Made by a program: the position numbers and the translations under genes | Notes under the pieces: model-generated | The model's database searches: none | What the model was told of the DNA's origin: nothing | What the model saw: only the letters and a program-made list of their open reading frames with translations | Assembly (NCBI GenBank): GCA_951799425.1 | Contig: OX637401.1 | Coordinates: 14,967,501-15,031,500, forward strand | Source of the DNA: Ilex aquifolium | Taxonomy: Eukaryota > Streptophyta > Magnoliopsida > Aquifoliales > Aquifoliaceae | Direction: 5' to 3' | Length of the DNA: 64,000 bases | Part shown: in pieces, positions 1 through 10,780 of the stretch | Position numbering within the stretch: position 1 is the first letter of the stretch | Layout: each line of letters starts with the position of its first letter

Positions 1-960
1 CATATCCAAAGCATATAATTCCCATAATACAATTTTCAAGCATGTTATCAACATACTAAAATTTCAAGGCATATATATATACACAAAACATGCCCACAAA
101 TTCATATAACACATGAATTCACATTGAGTTCATTTCACATATCCAATCATAGAAATCACATTTAGTAACTTTTAAATCTCCATCCAAGCTATGATTTCCT
201 TTACCCATTTCAATACCCAATTCACCCAAATTCACAACAATAGGCAAGAGATACATAGGCTATCATCCTACCCATTCCATAAAAACATTATAGGCTTGGA
301 ATTAAACCTTAGTAGGAAGAAACCCTACTTCTTGAAGCGTGAGGAACGACCAAGGGAAGTTCCAAAACCCGATTCAAGCAAAAACCCTCACTTCTCGAAA
401 ATCCCGTACCTTGATCTTCGGTAAAACTTGCACTTTTTGGTATAGCCGCGTAGCCCTCGATGAGTAGAGCGACTTTAATTCTTGGCTTGCGTGGATTCGA
501 GGTCCGTAGCACCGTTGATCGTAGAGAGAATGTGAGTTTTTCTCTCTTTTCTCCCTCTTTCTCTCTATCGGCTGAAACCGGCTGAACAATGGGGAAAAAT
601 CTAATTTTTCCCCCTATTTATATTTTAGAATACTTGGCCCACAATTCGCCACACGTCCTATTTAATTTCGGGTCCGTTTTAATCCCGAAACGATTAAATT
701 TCGTTCCGGTTCAAGTTCGAATTATTTTTATTTTAACTTGTGTCTAATATTTCCCCAAACTTGAAAACTTTATAAAAATTTCGTGTACAGGGTCACCCGG
801 GCCCGTTCGTCTCGTAAAACGCGAAAAATCCGACTATCTCGGAATTCAACGAAATTTGACGTGGTAACTAGATTTCGCGAGACGAATCCAACGGTGAGGT
901 CCGTTTCGTCATCCGAGTTCTAGAAAAATTCAGGTTTACAACCTGTACCGTAGTGGCAAT
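1..960 (-). mobile_element. Probable LTR fragment (chromovirus-like), minus orientation
   Basis: No coding sequence here is convincing. Read on the minus strand, the block has a TATA box (complement of 615-622, TATAAATA) followed by a purine-rich leader, as in a retrotransposon LTR promoter. The GC-richer stretch at about 780-930, with several CG dinucleotides, differs from the AT-rich flank. No partner LTR is in the window, so it is a solo or edge-truncated LTR. The boundary near 960 is approximate and the family assignment is an inference. Confidence 0.35.
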
Positions 961-1615
961 TTACCGTTTTGCCCTTTTTCACAAAGGTTTAAATTTTCTC
1001 GGGTTTTACAGAACCAACAAAGAACAAACTCAACCCAAACATATTGGAATTGGATTGTGGGAATTGGGTACTGGCGGAGTCTGCAATTGGAGTATTGGGA
1101 TTGGAATTCGATGTAGGTGTCAAGTCCCCTCATGGGTGGGGGATACAGGACAGACTTGGATTGTGGAGCATTCAATTTGGTGGAGTTTGCAATTGGGTAG
1201 GAATTGGATTTTGGCAGAGAGTGTGTATGTATGTATGTGTTTTCGATTGTGGCAGAATGGTGTTGACAGTAGATTAGAGTGATAATGGGTTGGGTAGCAG
1301 GTTCTAGGTCTCAGTTTTTTTGGGGAGGAGGGTGGCAAGTTTCAAATGGTGGGCGATGGCGTGGGGAGTGCTGGTTGGGAGAGGTTTGCTGACTGCAGAC
1401 AAAGAAGAAAACATCTACACGACCATATTTTGGTATTCTTTTCATTTACTGTAATGGAAAACTCAATTATCACTCTGCTCAGTAATGTGGGGGGTTTAGT
1501 GCAATTAGTATTATAGTTTGGAAAGTTTTTGTGTAGTTAACCCTGCAAGAACCTGTGCCTTATCATGTTGGTGATTAGAGTCATTAGATCAACAAGCTGA
1601 GACATTTGTATAATA
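961..1615. other. Unassigned host sequence left of the gag-only element
   Basis: I see no supported gene. The stretch at 1035-1215 repeats short GGAATTGG-type motifs. The last five bases (1611-1615, TAATA) are the left target-site duplication of the retrotransposon that follows. Short open frames here are not conserved-looking. Confidence 0.5.
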
Positions 1616-2193
1616 TGATGATGCACAAAATTGACTTTGTACACCACCTGTCAAATAATTGGAAATAAAGGTAGTAATTAAAGTAGAGAGAGAGACGAGA
1701 TTTATAGTGGTTCAGTCAATATGACCTACGTCCACTTTTGAATGGCAAAGGGTTGCCGATATTTTATTAATTCCGGTGAGTAGAGAGAATAGAGAGTTAC
1801 AGGTTGTAGAGGGAGAGGAGTTTGGTGCTCTGTTCAATGTGATGCCCCCCAAGTGTTGGTGGGGCTTACATTTTATAGTCGTTCCCCAACGGATTGGGGC
1901 TACTTAGTAGCGACTACCCCACTATTTTGGTGGGGCTTGCGACTTCTCCTCAACGGGTTAGACCGTTGAGGTGCTCTCCATGAGACTCGCTCAAAGGATG
2001 AGGAAGGTTGACCGCTTCCAAGGTGGTGGAGGTGAGGGTCTTGAGTGCTGCCTTGCATGCTCCCCTGATGTAGTTGCTGATGTAGTTCCTCCTAATGAGC
2101 TTGACCGGACGTGGATCACTTTGGGTGCTGGATCTGTTGGAGTTGGGCCCTTGGGCTTGTAACATGAGTTGGGCTCTTGGGCTTGACCCATCA
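1616..2193 (-). repeat. 3' LTR of the gag-only retrotransposon
   Basis: This LTR matches 4830-5416 nearly base for base and ends in the same TGATG/CATCA termini. It lacks a 9-bp segment present in the other copy near 5262-5270. Its outer end abuts the TAATA duplication. The polypurine tract lies immediately inside it. Confidence 0.9.
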
Positions 2194-2207
2194 TTTGCCC
2201 CCCAATG
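2194..2207 (-). other. Polypurine tract of the gag-only retrotransposon
   Basis: On the minus strand the sequence reads CATTGGGGGGCAAA directly before the 3' LTR start TGATGGG. This is the expected position and composition for the plus-strand DNA primer. Confidence 0.8.
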
Positions 2208-2499
2208 CCCTGTGTCCAATGGAACTTGGAGAGGAGGGCATTCGGTTGAATTTGAATTTTCGATTAACCGGCATAACTGAAAGTTGGGTGCACGGTTTTG
2301 GGTGACCAGACAGCTTTTGGGCGAGCACACTATGTCTTGGGCGAGCAGAATTTTTTTTTTTTTTTTTTGAAAAACTTCGAGAGGACAAAACAGCTGTTTT
2401 CGAGACTTTTTTGGACTTTTTACAGCATCAATCACAGCCAAAGGCTGTGAGTTTTGTAGAGCTCGTCGAGAGCTTCGATTTGATATATTATAAGCCTCG

Positions 2500-3140
2500 T
2501 TTGGAGCACCTTGGGCGAGCCTGGGTTGTCTTGGGTGAGCCTAGGCTGCCTTGGGCGAGCCGGGGCTGCCTTGGGAACCTTGGACGAGCCTAGGGCTGCC
2601 TGGGGCTGTCTTGGGCGAGCTTGGGGCTGCCTTGGGCGAGCCTAGGACTGCCTTGGGCAAACATGGGCTGCCTTGGGTGCAAAGTTGGGTGCCTGAGGGC
2701 GCTTGGAGGACTGGGCGCCTGAGGAGGAGACCTGGGTGCCTGGTGTGATGGCCTGAGTGCCTGAGGAGGAGGGCTGGGCGCCTGAGGAGGTGGCCTGGGC
2801 GCCTGAGGAGGTGGCTTGGGCGCCTGAAGAGGAGGGTTGGGCGCCTGAGGAGGAGACCTGGGCGCCTGAGAGTGTCTAAGTGCCAGGCTTGGGCGCCTGG
2901 GATGGTCTGGGCGCCTGAGGAGGAGGCTGGGAGCCTCAGGAGGAGACCTGGGCGCTTGGTGTGATGGCCTGGGCGTCTCAAGACGGGGGCTGGGCACCTG
3001 AGGAGGTGGGCTGGGCGCCTGAAGAGGAGGCTGGGCGCCTGAGGAGGAGGCCTGCGTAGAGGGGCGTGCAAAGGCTGATCTGGGCGACCAGGGCGGCTAC
3101 TAGGGCGGCCAGGTAGCTTGGTACGTTGATCTGAGCAGCC
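2500..3140. repeat. G-rich degenerate minisatellite inside the gag-only element
   Basis: Short units built on GGGCGCCTGAGGAGGAG and CTTGGGCGAGC are repeated with variation across about 640 bases. Two phases are visible: CTTGGGCGAGCCT-like units at about 2510-2690 and GGCGCCTGAGGAGG-like units at about 2695-3060. The proline/arginine-rich open frames on the minus strand come from the repeat and show no domain. The repeat lies between the gag end and the polypurine tract, where pol would be in an autonomous element. Confidence 0.85.
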
Positions 3141-3429
3141 AGGCAGCTGGTTTGGGCAGCCAGTCAGCTGGGTACACTAATCTGAACGGCCAGGCAGCTG
3201 GGTACGCTGATCTAATGTAGTCCCTCGGGTTGCAGACGACCTAAGTTTCAAGATCCTGAGTAGAGATGACAAAAATAATGTTATTCCAAACATTAAAATA
3301 TTTAACATGATTACCTGGAGAGAGAGACAGACTGCTTGCGTGAGAGCAAAGAAAGAGTCTGAGGATTGCTCATGAGAGAGCTATACCTTTTGAGACCGAG
3401 CTTTTGGGGACCCATGAGAGAGTCCTTAA

Positions 3430-3640
3430 GCTTGAGGTATAGGCTGCCTGTTTGAGAACAGTGCAGAGGCCAAGCTTTTGGCGACCCGCGAGAGAGCCGC
3501 TAAACTGGATATTAAGGCTGCCTGTTTGAGAACAGTGCAGAGGCCAAACTTTTGGCGACCCGCGAGAGAGCCAGTTGGATATATAGGCTGCCTGTTTGAG
3601 AACAGTGAAGGGGCAGGTCAAGCTTTTGGCGATCCGCGAG
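3430..3640. repeat. Three tandem copies of a ~65-bp repeat
   Basis: A unit carrying GGCTGCCTGTTTGAGAACAG followed by a variant of AAGCTTTTGGCGACCCGCGAGAG occurs three times, at about 3445, 3520 and 3590. It lies just downstream of the gag stop on the element's minus strand. It is separate in sequence from the G-rich minisatellite. Confidence 0.85.
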
Positions 3641-4766
3641 ATGATTCACCTCGCCTAGACCTGTTGATTTCCTCAGCATTCATATATTTTTGAGCTTTTG
3701 CTAATAATTCTGACATGCTCTTTGGTGGGCGTTTCATCACGGAGAAAAGGAAGCTCGATGATCGGAGGCCTCCCAGGAAGGCGGTCGTGCTGACTTTTTC
3801 ATCGGGCTCCTCGACCTGAAGGACCCCCTCGTTAAAACGAGTGAGGTAGCTTCTCAAGCTCTCATCTTAGTCCTGCTTTATGCTGAGCAGATGGGTGACA
3901 GGCTTCTGCTGACGGAGTCCACCAATGAACTGTGTCACAAATGATCTGCTTAGTTCGGCGAAGGAGCCTATGGAGGCCGGGGTGAGTTTGGCGTACCATT
4001 GTCGCGCTGATCCTTTCAAGGTGGTTGGGAACGCCCTACACATGATCTCGTCGGGGACATTGTGCAGCTGCATTAGAGTTTTGTAAGTTTCGAGGTGGTC
4101 TAGTGGATCCTTGGTTCCGTCAAAGGTCTCCACGGATGGCATTTTAAACTTTTGAGGAAGGGGGTAGTTCGCCACGTCTGGCTTGAAAGGTGTGTCTGTT
4201 CGCCTTACGAGATAGTCCACTGTCTCGGGTCCCTGTGCCTTCATGGCGTTGAAGACGTCACCCAGTTGATTTTGTACCTCCTTAATTTTCTCATCCCAAT
4301 GGTTGGGAGCTCCTCTGGAATGATCATGAAAATGGCTCAAATGTTCTGTGCTTTGGTTTTCACCCTCATCCTCTTGGAGATGAGGGTCTTCACCATGTGG
4401 TACAGGAGCTGGAGGAGGAGGTGGAGGTCCCTCATGGGGAGCTCTCCCATGCTGGACGCCCAAGGGGGCTCCCATAGGTGGGGCGCCCAAATGGGCTCTA
4501 AAGGTGGCGCCCAGATGGGGAGCACCCATGTGGGGAGCTCCTTGACGCCTAAGGCGTGGAGCTCCTCTCACTTGAGGTCCAGGTTGTGCTGCTCCTTGCG
4601 TAACGAGCATTAGTTGAAGGATCTGCTGGTTCTGGACCACAAGCTCCTGCATGGTCTCCAGCATCTACTGCGTACTTGGGACAGGATTGGTTGGGGGAGA
4701 AGCAACCTCCTCTTCTCTTGATTGGTTATCCTCAGGCTGGTTCATCGATCGGGTAATGATCGCCAT
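3618..4766 (-). pseudogene. Gag of the non-autonomous LTR element, two in-frame stops
   Basis: Gag forms the particle that packages retrotransposon RNA. The likely start is the ATG at 4766 (MAIITRSMNQ), a short distance inside the primer binding site. One frame then runs to 3618, broken by TAG at 4665-4667 and TAA at 3864-3866. The middle is rich in Gly, Ala, Pro and His. The C-terminal half has the retrotransposon gag signature: DPLDHLETYKTLM, FPTTLKGSARQWYAKL, FAELSRSFVTQF, then after the second stop LRSYLTRFNEG and SMSELLAKAQKYMNAEE. There is no zinc knuckle and no pol domain downstream. The rest of the frame is intact, so the two stops look recent. The family (Tat/Ogre-like) is inferred from these motifs. 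Confidence 0.85.
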
Positions 4767-4810
4767 TGATTCAACAGAGAGAGTGTTAAGAAATGAGAAT
4801 TTCGTCGATT

Positions 4811-4829
4811 CCCACAGACGGCGCCAAAC
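4811..4829 (-). other. Primer binding site of the gag-only element
   Basis: On the minus strand, directly after the 5' LTR end CATCATCA, the sequence reads GTTTGGCGCCGTCTGTGGG. It contains the TGG expected to pair with a tRNA CCA end. The same GGCGCCGTCTGTGGG context is common after 5' LTRs in plant Ty3/gypsy elements. I cannot name the tRNA with certainty. Confidence 0.75.
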
Positions 4830-5416
4830 TGATGATGCACAAAATTGACTTTGTACACCACCTGTCAAATAATTGGAAATAAAGGTAGTAATTAAAGTAG
4901 AGAGAGAGACGGGATTTATAGTGGTTCAGTTAATATGACCTACGTCCACTTTTGAATGGCAAAGGGTTGCCGATATTTTATTAATTCCAGTGAGTAGAGA
5001 GAACAGAGAATTACAGGTTGGAGAGGGAGAGGAGTTTGGTGCTCTGTTCAATGTGATGCCCCCCAAGTGTTGGTGGGGCTTACATTTTATAGTCATTCCC
5101 CAACGGATTGGGGCTACTTAGTAGCGACTACCCCACTATTTTGGTGGGGCTTGCGACTTCTCCTCAACGGGTGAGACCGTTGAGGTTCTCTCCATGAGAC
5201 TCGCTCAAAGGATGAGGAAGGTTGACCGCTTCCAAGGTGGTGGAGGTGAGGGTCTTGAGTGCTCCCTTGCTGCCTTGCATGCTCCCCTGATGTAGCTGCT
5301 GATGTAGCTCCTCCTAATGAGCTTGACCGGACGTGGATCACTTTGGGTGCTGGATCTTCTTGGAGTTGGGCCCTTGGGCTTGTAACATGAGTTGGGCTCT
5401 TGGGCTTGGCCCATCA
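4830..5416 (-). repeat. 5' LTR of the gag-only retrotransposon
   Basis: This is the partner of 1616-2193. It would hold the promoter for the minus-strand transcript. It has one extra 9-bp repeat step compared with the other copy and is flanked on its outer side by TAATA (5417-5421). Confidence 0.9.
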
Positions 5417-5421
5417 TAATA

Positions 5422-6271
5422 TTCAGTCGCAGATCATGACAAGCTATTCCTGGTAAGTCACCGACCAAGTACTTAGTTGTGTTAAACCCTTTCTCAACCT
5501 CCATACGTTTGGTTGCGTATTGTGAAAACTTTACCATCGAGTATGTGAATTACGACATTGTGCAAGTGCATCTATGCTTAAATCTGGGGGGCTGCCCTTC
5601 ATTGACAATTATGAAGAGAACACTTAAACAGGTCACAACCTTTGAAAATGCACGATATTCTATGATTCATTTGGAATCAACTATTTCTGATACAACTTGC
5701 ACTTATATAGAAGAAGCATGATACTGTAATATTCAACAAAAGTAAAAATCTGTTTTGCATTGCCCAAATAATATAATCGTATAATTGATAGAAAAGCATT
5801 GTGGCCCAATGGCGTACAATCCTGACGAATCATCCGCATCAACCATGCTGATTAATCATCCATCTATGAGACATCCGATTCCGCCAGAAAGGAAAACTTT
5901 GCCGCCTGATGGGTTGCCCCATTGCAAACACAGTTCACATAGGAAAAAGTAATAAATTATCATTTGAAGTTCTTGTGGACCTCATGGTAGAGTCAGAGTG
6001 CATAGTTGTTGATTCTGATGTACTGTTTTCTCCGGCTGGGTGCCATGATGGCAATACAAGCAAAACCACTTAATATTTGCAATGCCTCATACAGCCAGCC
6101 TGCGAGCAGACTAGCCATAATTAGGAAATACTGGGTTGATGAGTCAATGTGGAGTGATTTCTGTGATAACTTTCATATCTACTAAACGGTTCTAGTTTTA
6201 TCTGAAACTGCCTGTTTTTATTAAGATGTTTAGCATTTTGAGCTTTTAATCTTTGGTACACAATCATGCAG
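5422..6271. other. Host sequence before the Rab exon; probable intron 3' part
   Basis: If the Rab gene is real, the right part is its intron, ending in a pyrimidine-rich tract and the acceptor CAG at 6269-6271. I found no P-loop or other Rab exon-1 coding motif in any frame. The short open frames at 5479-5721 (plus) and 5417-5537 (minus) are not recognisable. Confidence 0.45.
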
Positions 6272-6588
6272 CTCATTCTGATACAACTGTGGCAATGATG
6301 TTGGTGGGGAACAAATGTGATCTAGAGAACATCAGGGATGTAAGTGTGGAAGAAGGCAAGAACCTTGCGGAGGCAGAAGGTTTATTCTTTATTGAGACAT
6401 CTGCTCTGGATTCCACGAATGTTAAAAAAGCGTTTGAGATTGTCATCCGCGAGATCTATAGCAATGTTAGCCGAAAAGTCTTGAATTCCGACTCATACAA
6501 AGCTGAATTGTCTGTCAATAGGGTAAGCCTTGTAAACAATGGGGCTGATGCATCTAAGCAAAGCAGATATTCATGTTGTTCAGGATGA
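6272..6588 (+). CDS. RABA5-type Rab GTPase, exon 2 only (partial gene)
   Basis: RABA GTPases act in trans-Golgi/endosome to plasma membrane traffic. The exon follows the acceptor CAG at 6269-6271 and begins inside a codon, giving (T)HSDTTVAMMLVGNKCDLE. It carries the guanine-specificity motif NKCD, the ETSALDSTNV motif (G5), the KKAFEIVIREIY helix, the variable tail VNRVSLVNN and the C-terminal SRYSCCSG with paired cysteines for prenylation; the stop is at 6586-6588. RABA genes normally have one intron at this junction. Exon 1, with the P-loop, switch I and the DTAGQE motif, is absent from the window. Either the intron exceeds 6.2 kb, swollen by the retrotransposon at 1616-5416, or this is an orphan exon. 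The exon has no internal stop. The subgroup call is from the motifs; the exact paralogue is unclear. Confidence 0.8.
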
Positions 6589-6985
6589 TTCCAGCTCAAC
6601 TATTTTTGCCAATGAGTCAGGGACTTGGTCAAAGGTTGATTTTGCTCCACAGATCACTATTGCGAGAGTTGTTCTTTATTCCCCAAGTAAGTTATTGGAG
6701 GTTTCCTTACATAGAAGATTTGTGTTATGAAAGACAATAAAGTTGTATGTAATGAATTCATTTATTTAAGCGTATGAATGTTGATTGATTGGTTGAATCA
6801 CCCTTTCAAATGTACCTTGTCCAGTTTTTCTTTCGAGGCAGCATTTTATTTTGAGGCATGGGCGTTTTTGTTTAGGACTTCCTCTGGCTGTACCACATTG
6901 ACCACCCGAATAGTTGGGATAAAGATTTTGTTGAGTTGGGTGAGTACCATGTTCCACGCTTTCACTTAAACTTGACAATAGCCAA

Positions 6986-7051
6986 CCCCCACCCCCACCC
7001 CCACCCCCACCCCCACCCCCACGGTGGGGGGGGAGGGGGATGGTGGGGGGA
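6986..7051. repeat. (CCCCCA)n followed by a G-rich tract
   Basis: Six units of CCCCCA at 6986-7022 are followed at once by a run of G8, G5 and G6 blocks to 7051. The two halves are complementary enough to fold back as a GC hairpin, and each strand could form G-quadruplex or i-motif structures. The glycine-run reading frame here is not a gene. Confidence 0.85.
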
Positions 7052-8699
7052 TTCAGTAAGACGCTCAGCCACAGGAAATTTTTTACAAAAAGAGGCAAAT
7101 ACTCAAATGTAAACAAAAAAGGGAACCTTGAGCTACTCCACTTAGTATAGCCTTACTTTTTTTTTACCTCCAATTTTTTTTTTTTTTTTTTAAATTTTGT
7201 TTTACTTTTTCTAAGTGATAATGAAAGCGTCACTCTTGAGATGTGTGATTGTTTAACAACTGTAAATAAGCGTAAAAGCAGCGAAGTTTGCCGGTTGAAT
7301 GCTTCAATGTAGCTTTCAACGTTTTTGGAGCCCCTAATATTCCCATGCTTGGACCCTTCTTTTCCTTTCTTTTGTGTTTTTTTTTTTTTTGACAGAGCTA
7401 CATATTCCATGTCTCATCTCTTTTTACGTTGCTCAAAACATAAGTTGTTTTCCTTCAAGTAAGAAAATTAAGTTGTTTTATCAATACATTTACTATCATA
7501 ATTTCACGCCTAACATGCTACATTTAAACAAATTTATAGTGTAACTTGAACCGTGTATGATCATATTTGACAGAATTATTACGTTTGCTATACTTCTTTA
7601 GTACCCAATTAGTTTTCCAATCTAATTCTTAATTGGGAATATTAGACGAGATGATACGTCGAAAAAATTAACTGTGTGGTGGTGAATTTCAGCGGATGCC
7701 CTCCTACGGTCATAGAGAGCCTCTTAGGATTCCCTCCTTGTAGGATTGCTTTTGCTGATCTTTAAAGCGATCATTATCGATGAGATTTTTTATTTTATTT
7801 AAATTTTTTGAGTAGTTTTAGGTTTTTTTTTTTTCCTGTTGTTGATGGTATCAAATGTACTTTATGTGTTATTAGCTCCATAGTAACCATGAATGCTGCT
7901 TTATGCGGCTGATGAGTTTGTGGTTGTACTCTCGTCTAAGAAGGCTATTAAGGGTAAGGGGAGAACGAAGAGGGGATCCAAGGTGATTGGTCGGACTAAT
8001 AGAAGACACCTCCAATGTTATAAACAATATATGATCTCAGAAAAGAAATATAGCAGACTCCAGTGCAATGTTATTTGAATCCTGGGTTGATTTGGCATAT
8101 GATATAATAAGTATGACTATTCGGTATGGTACATCTATACACGTTATAATGGGGATAGATTTAGTTGATACGTTTTTTTTTTTTTTTCGTGATTGTTCAT
8201 TTTTTACACGTTCACTTTCTCTATTATGAGATTATATATAATTATATATTCATATACACATAATTAACTAGCATTTATTTTTAGATTTGAGTTATAATTT
8301 GTGATCGGAAATATAAGTGATTCGGATATAAATCCACCCGTTGCAGATCGTCAGACTGTAGAAATATCTACGATCCCGCTATCTATGCTCCAATGTGGTT
8401 AAATGAATATATAAGTATGCATTAAAGTTGTGGACCTTGTTTCTGGTGGTGTGTTACCTTTTATAGGTTGGGAGGGAAATAGTCGTTAGCAAACTAGCTG
8501 TGATTACCCAATCCCCATGGCTTGCTTTGGCAGATTTCGGATACCGAATGCCCCGTATTCAGTGGGCTGGTACTTCTATGTTTTTGGGCCAAATTATGTA
8601 TAGTAAATTAGACTAGTATTCCTCTTTTGTGTGTAAATTAACTTCAGTCCTACTGAATTTGGCCTACTGAATTTTTAGTATTAAAAAAGATTCTCCGTG
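7052..8699. other. AT-rich intergenic sequence, no gene seen
   Basis: Several T runs occur (7157-7165, 7178-7191, 7378-7390, 7827-7835, 8176-8188). The short frame at 7893-8078 is not recognisable. The last bases (CCGTG, 8695-8699) are the left target-site duplication of the next retrotransposon. Confidence 0.5.
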
Positions 8700-10765
8700 T
8701 GTGAGATCCCGTGTTTCATACAAATATAAATTATATTAACTTGTTAGTATTTTTAAAATGATTAAAATAATGAGAGCAACTTTGAATCATTGTTAAATTT
8801 ATAGTTTCGTAAGTTTGAGTTAAGGGCGTATTGATTTTCGAGTCAAATTTAATTTTTGAGACATTTAAGGTTGATAAGGGTAACTAAGTAGATATATTAA
8901 TATTTTTAGGTCAAAATAACATTATCATTGAATCTGGGAGGTCCAAAAAACTTGGAATAGACTTTTAGCTCATATAGCGGTTCGGAAGGATAAAATAGTA
9001 ATTTTAGTGTTTCGAGTGTAAATTTACTTTAGTTTTGAAATAAATCATAAAAATAAATATTTTTAGGTTAAAATAACATTAAAAATGAATCCAGAACGTT
9101 GAAAAACATTAGGGTAGTCATAAGGATCAAATTAGAGATTTTTATGGGCAAAATTGTAATTTTAGACAAAATGCATTTTTAGGGCATGAACAGTATTTCT
9201 GACGGGAATTTTAGACAAAATGCATTTGATTTATTGTTGAGTATGCCATGAATTGTGAACCTACATGCATAAAAATGATTTTTGTGTTGTGGGTTTGAAC
9301 CCTAGTTTGATTTTAGTTATGGGTATTTGATTAAACCTATGAATTGGGAGTTTTGAAGTGTGTTATGGTCTTTTACATAATATATGACTTATTCTCTTGG
9401 AAATGAAAATGATTTTAGTGTTGTGGGTTTGAAACTCTAGTTTGATTTTAGTTATGGGTATTTGATTAAATCTATGATTTGGGGGTTTTGAAGTATGTTA
9501 TTATCTTGTACATAATATATATGACTTATTCTCTTGGAATTGGTTGTGTTGCTTTGAAAATGTAAATTTTGAGATTTGAGCCTATTATATATTTGATAAA
9601 ATTTCAAGGTTATGACATGTGTTTTCAAAAGGATTTATGAATATAGAAAATATTGATTTTTGGAAAATGTATGCTCGATACTGACAGACAGAGAGTTAGT
9701 AGACGATTGAGGCCTATTGAGTGGGTTGCCAAGACGGCTACTAGTCCTAAAGGGGATTGGTTAGAGTAGTGGTTTTCGGTTATGGCCAATGTGGCGTCAC
9801 AAGTTGTGCCCTACACATTCCCCTTGAAAAGCAAGAAGGGCGATGAGACCCTAGGGTGCAAGACCCAAAAGGTTCCCCGAGGATGGTTCATACGTGAACC
9901 AGTGTGATTGATTATATTGTCCGTATGCGAGGCATGCATGATATTTGCTATGATGGTTTGGCTTTAAATATATAAACCTTTAATTTATACCTTGTATATT
10001 TCTAATGTTGACGTGTTGGGAGATTTATAAAAATGCTTTACTTATTATCTTATACCTATACTTGATTATAGAAAATTTTTATTACTTATTCGTATGGTTT
10101 GTGGAATATTGGTATTTAAAACTTTACAAATTCTTGGAAAAAGGATTATCCTACTGAGCTGTGGTTGCTCATCCCTTACTAATATTTTCAGAAACAAGCA
10201 TGCATCCTGGGGCATAGGTGATAGAATGTTTGTGGGAGCTTGGACTAGAAAGAATCTCTTTTGAAACCTTTTTGTATTTACCTTTAGAACTTATGTAGAA
10301 ATGTTAGCACTCAAACATTGTGTTTGAAAATGTTGTTTTGAGGCATTTGTGGTGTACACTAGATCATCCTATAGATGGATTGTTATTTTGGATATTGTAA
10401 TGTAAAGTTATGACTTTGTGTTCTAAGTTGTGGTATATATTGATATTGGATGTATCCGGGTTTGGGAGGACTTCATGGGCCTCTAATTGCCACCCCGGAT
10501 TTAGTTGGATTATATTTTTGATGGAGGCATATTGTGGATGTTTAGTTAGTTCAAATTATGTTATGCTCTCATAGGGATGCTCTTACTAGCTGGTTGAAAG
10601 CCCAATTTTTAAAGAAAACTCTGCTGAAATTTCAAAAAAAAAAATTATTTATTTAAACTAAAGAGATATTTTCCTAAATGTTTTTACAGCATACCGGCAG
10701 ATTTTTTTTTTTAAATAAACAAAGTGTTTGTTTTAATCACGCTTTATGAAATTTGGGGCGTGACA
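8700..10765 (+). repeat. 5' LTR of the Tekay-like element, with internal deletion
   Basis: It matches 15623-17941 over almost all its length but lacks about 270 bp present in the right copy (about 16122-16393). At the breakpoint (near 9210-9227) a copy of the nearby motif TTTTAGACAAAATGCATTT is inserted. The missing part includes CT-rich and purine-rich sequence resembling a transcript leader. Confidence 0.9.
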
Positions 10766-10768
10766 AGT

Positions 10769-10780
10769 TAGTATCAGAGC
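10769..10780 (+). other. Primer binding site (tRNA-Met type)
   Basis: TAGTATCAGAGC lies four bases... after the 5' LTR end. The usual plant sequence is TGGTATCAGAGC, complementary to initiator tRNA-Met, so one base has changed (G to A). Confidence 0.85.

Larger units (their letters stand above)
1616..5416 (-). mobile_element. Gag-only non-autonomous LTR retrotransposon (TR-GAG-like), complete
   Basis: The element runs on the minus strand. It has two LTRs of 578 and 587 bp beginning TGATGGG and ending CATCATCA, a primer binding site next to the 5' LTR, a polypurine tract next to the 3' LTR, and perfect TAATA duplications at 1611-1615 and 5417-5421. The only recognisable protein is Gag; protease, reverse transcriptase, RNase H and integrase are absent from the 2.6 kb interior. 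Plant elements of this design are known as TR-GAGs and are thought to move with enzymes from related autonomous elements. The gag resembles that of the Tat/Ogre side of Ty3/gypsy. The LTRs differ by about 13 substitutions and a 9-bp indel by eye, so insertion is fairly recent. About 640 bp of the interior is G-rich repeat. Confidence 0.88.

Noticed and set aside
2541..3071. Minus-strand proline/arginine-rich open frames of 135-176 codons
   Set aside because: They arise from the G-rich minisatellite, exist in several frames at once and have no domain.
7893..8078. 61-codon basic open frame
   Set aside because: Not recognisable and without supporting splice or domain signals.
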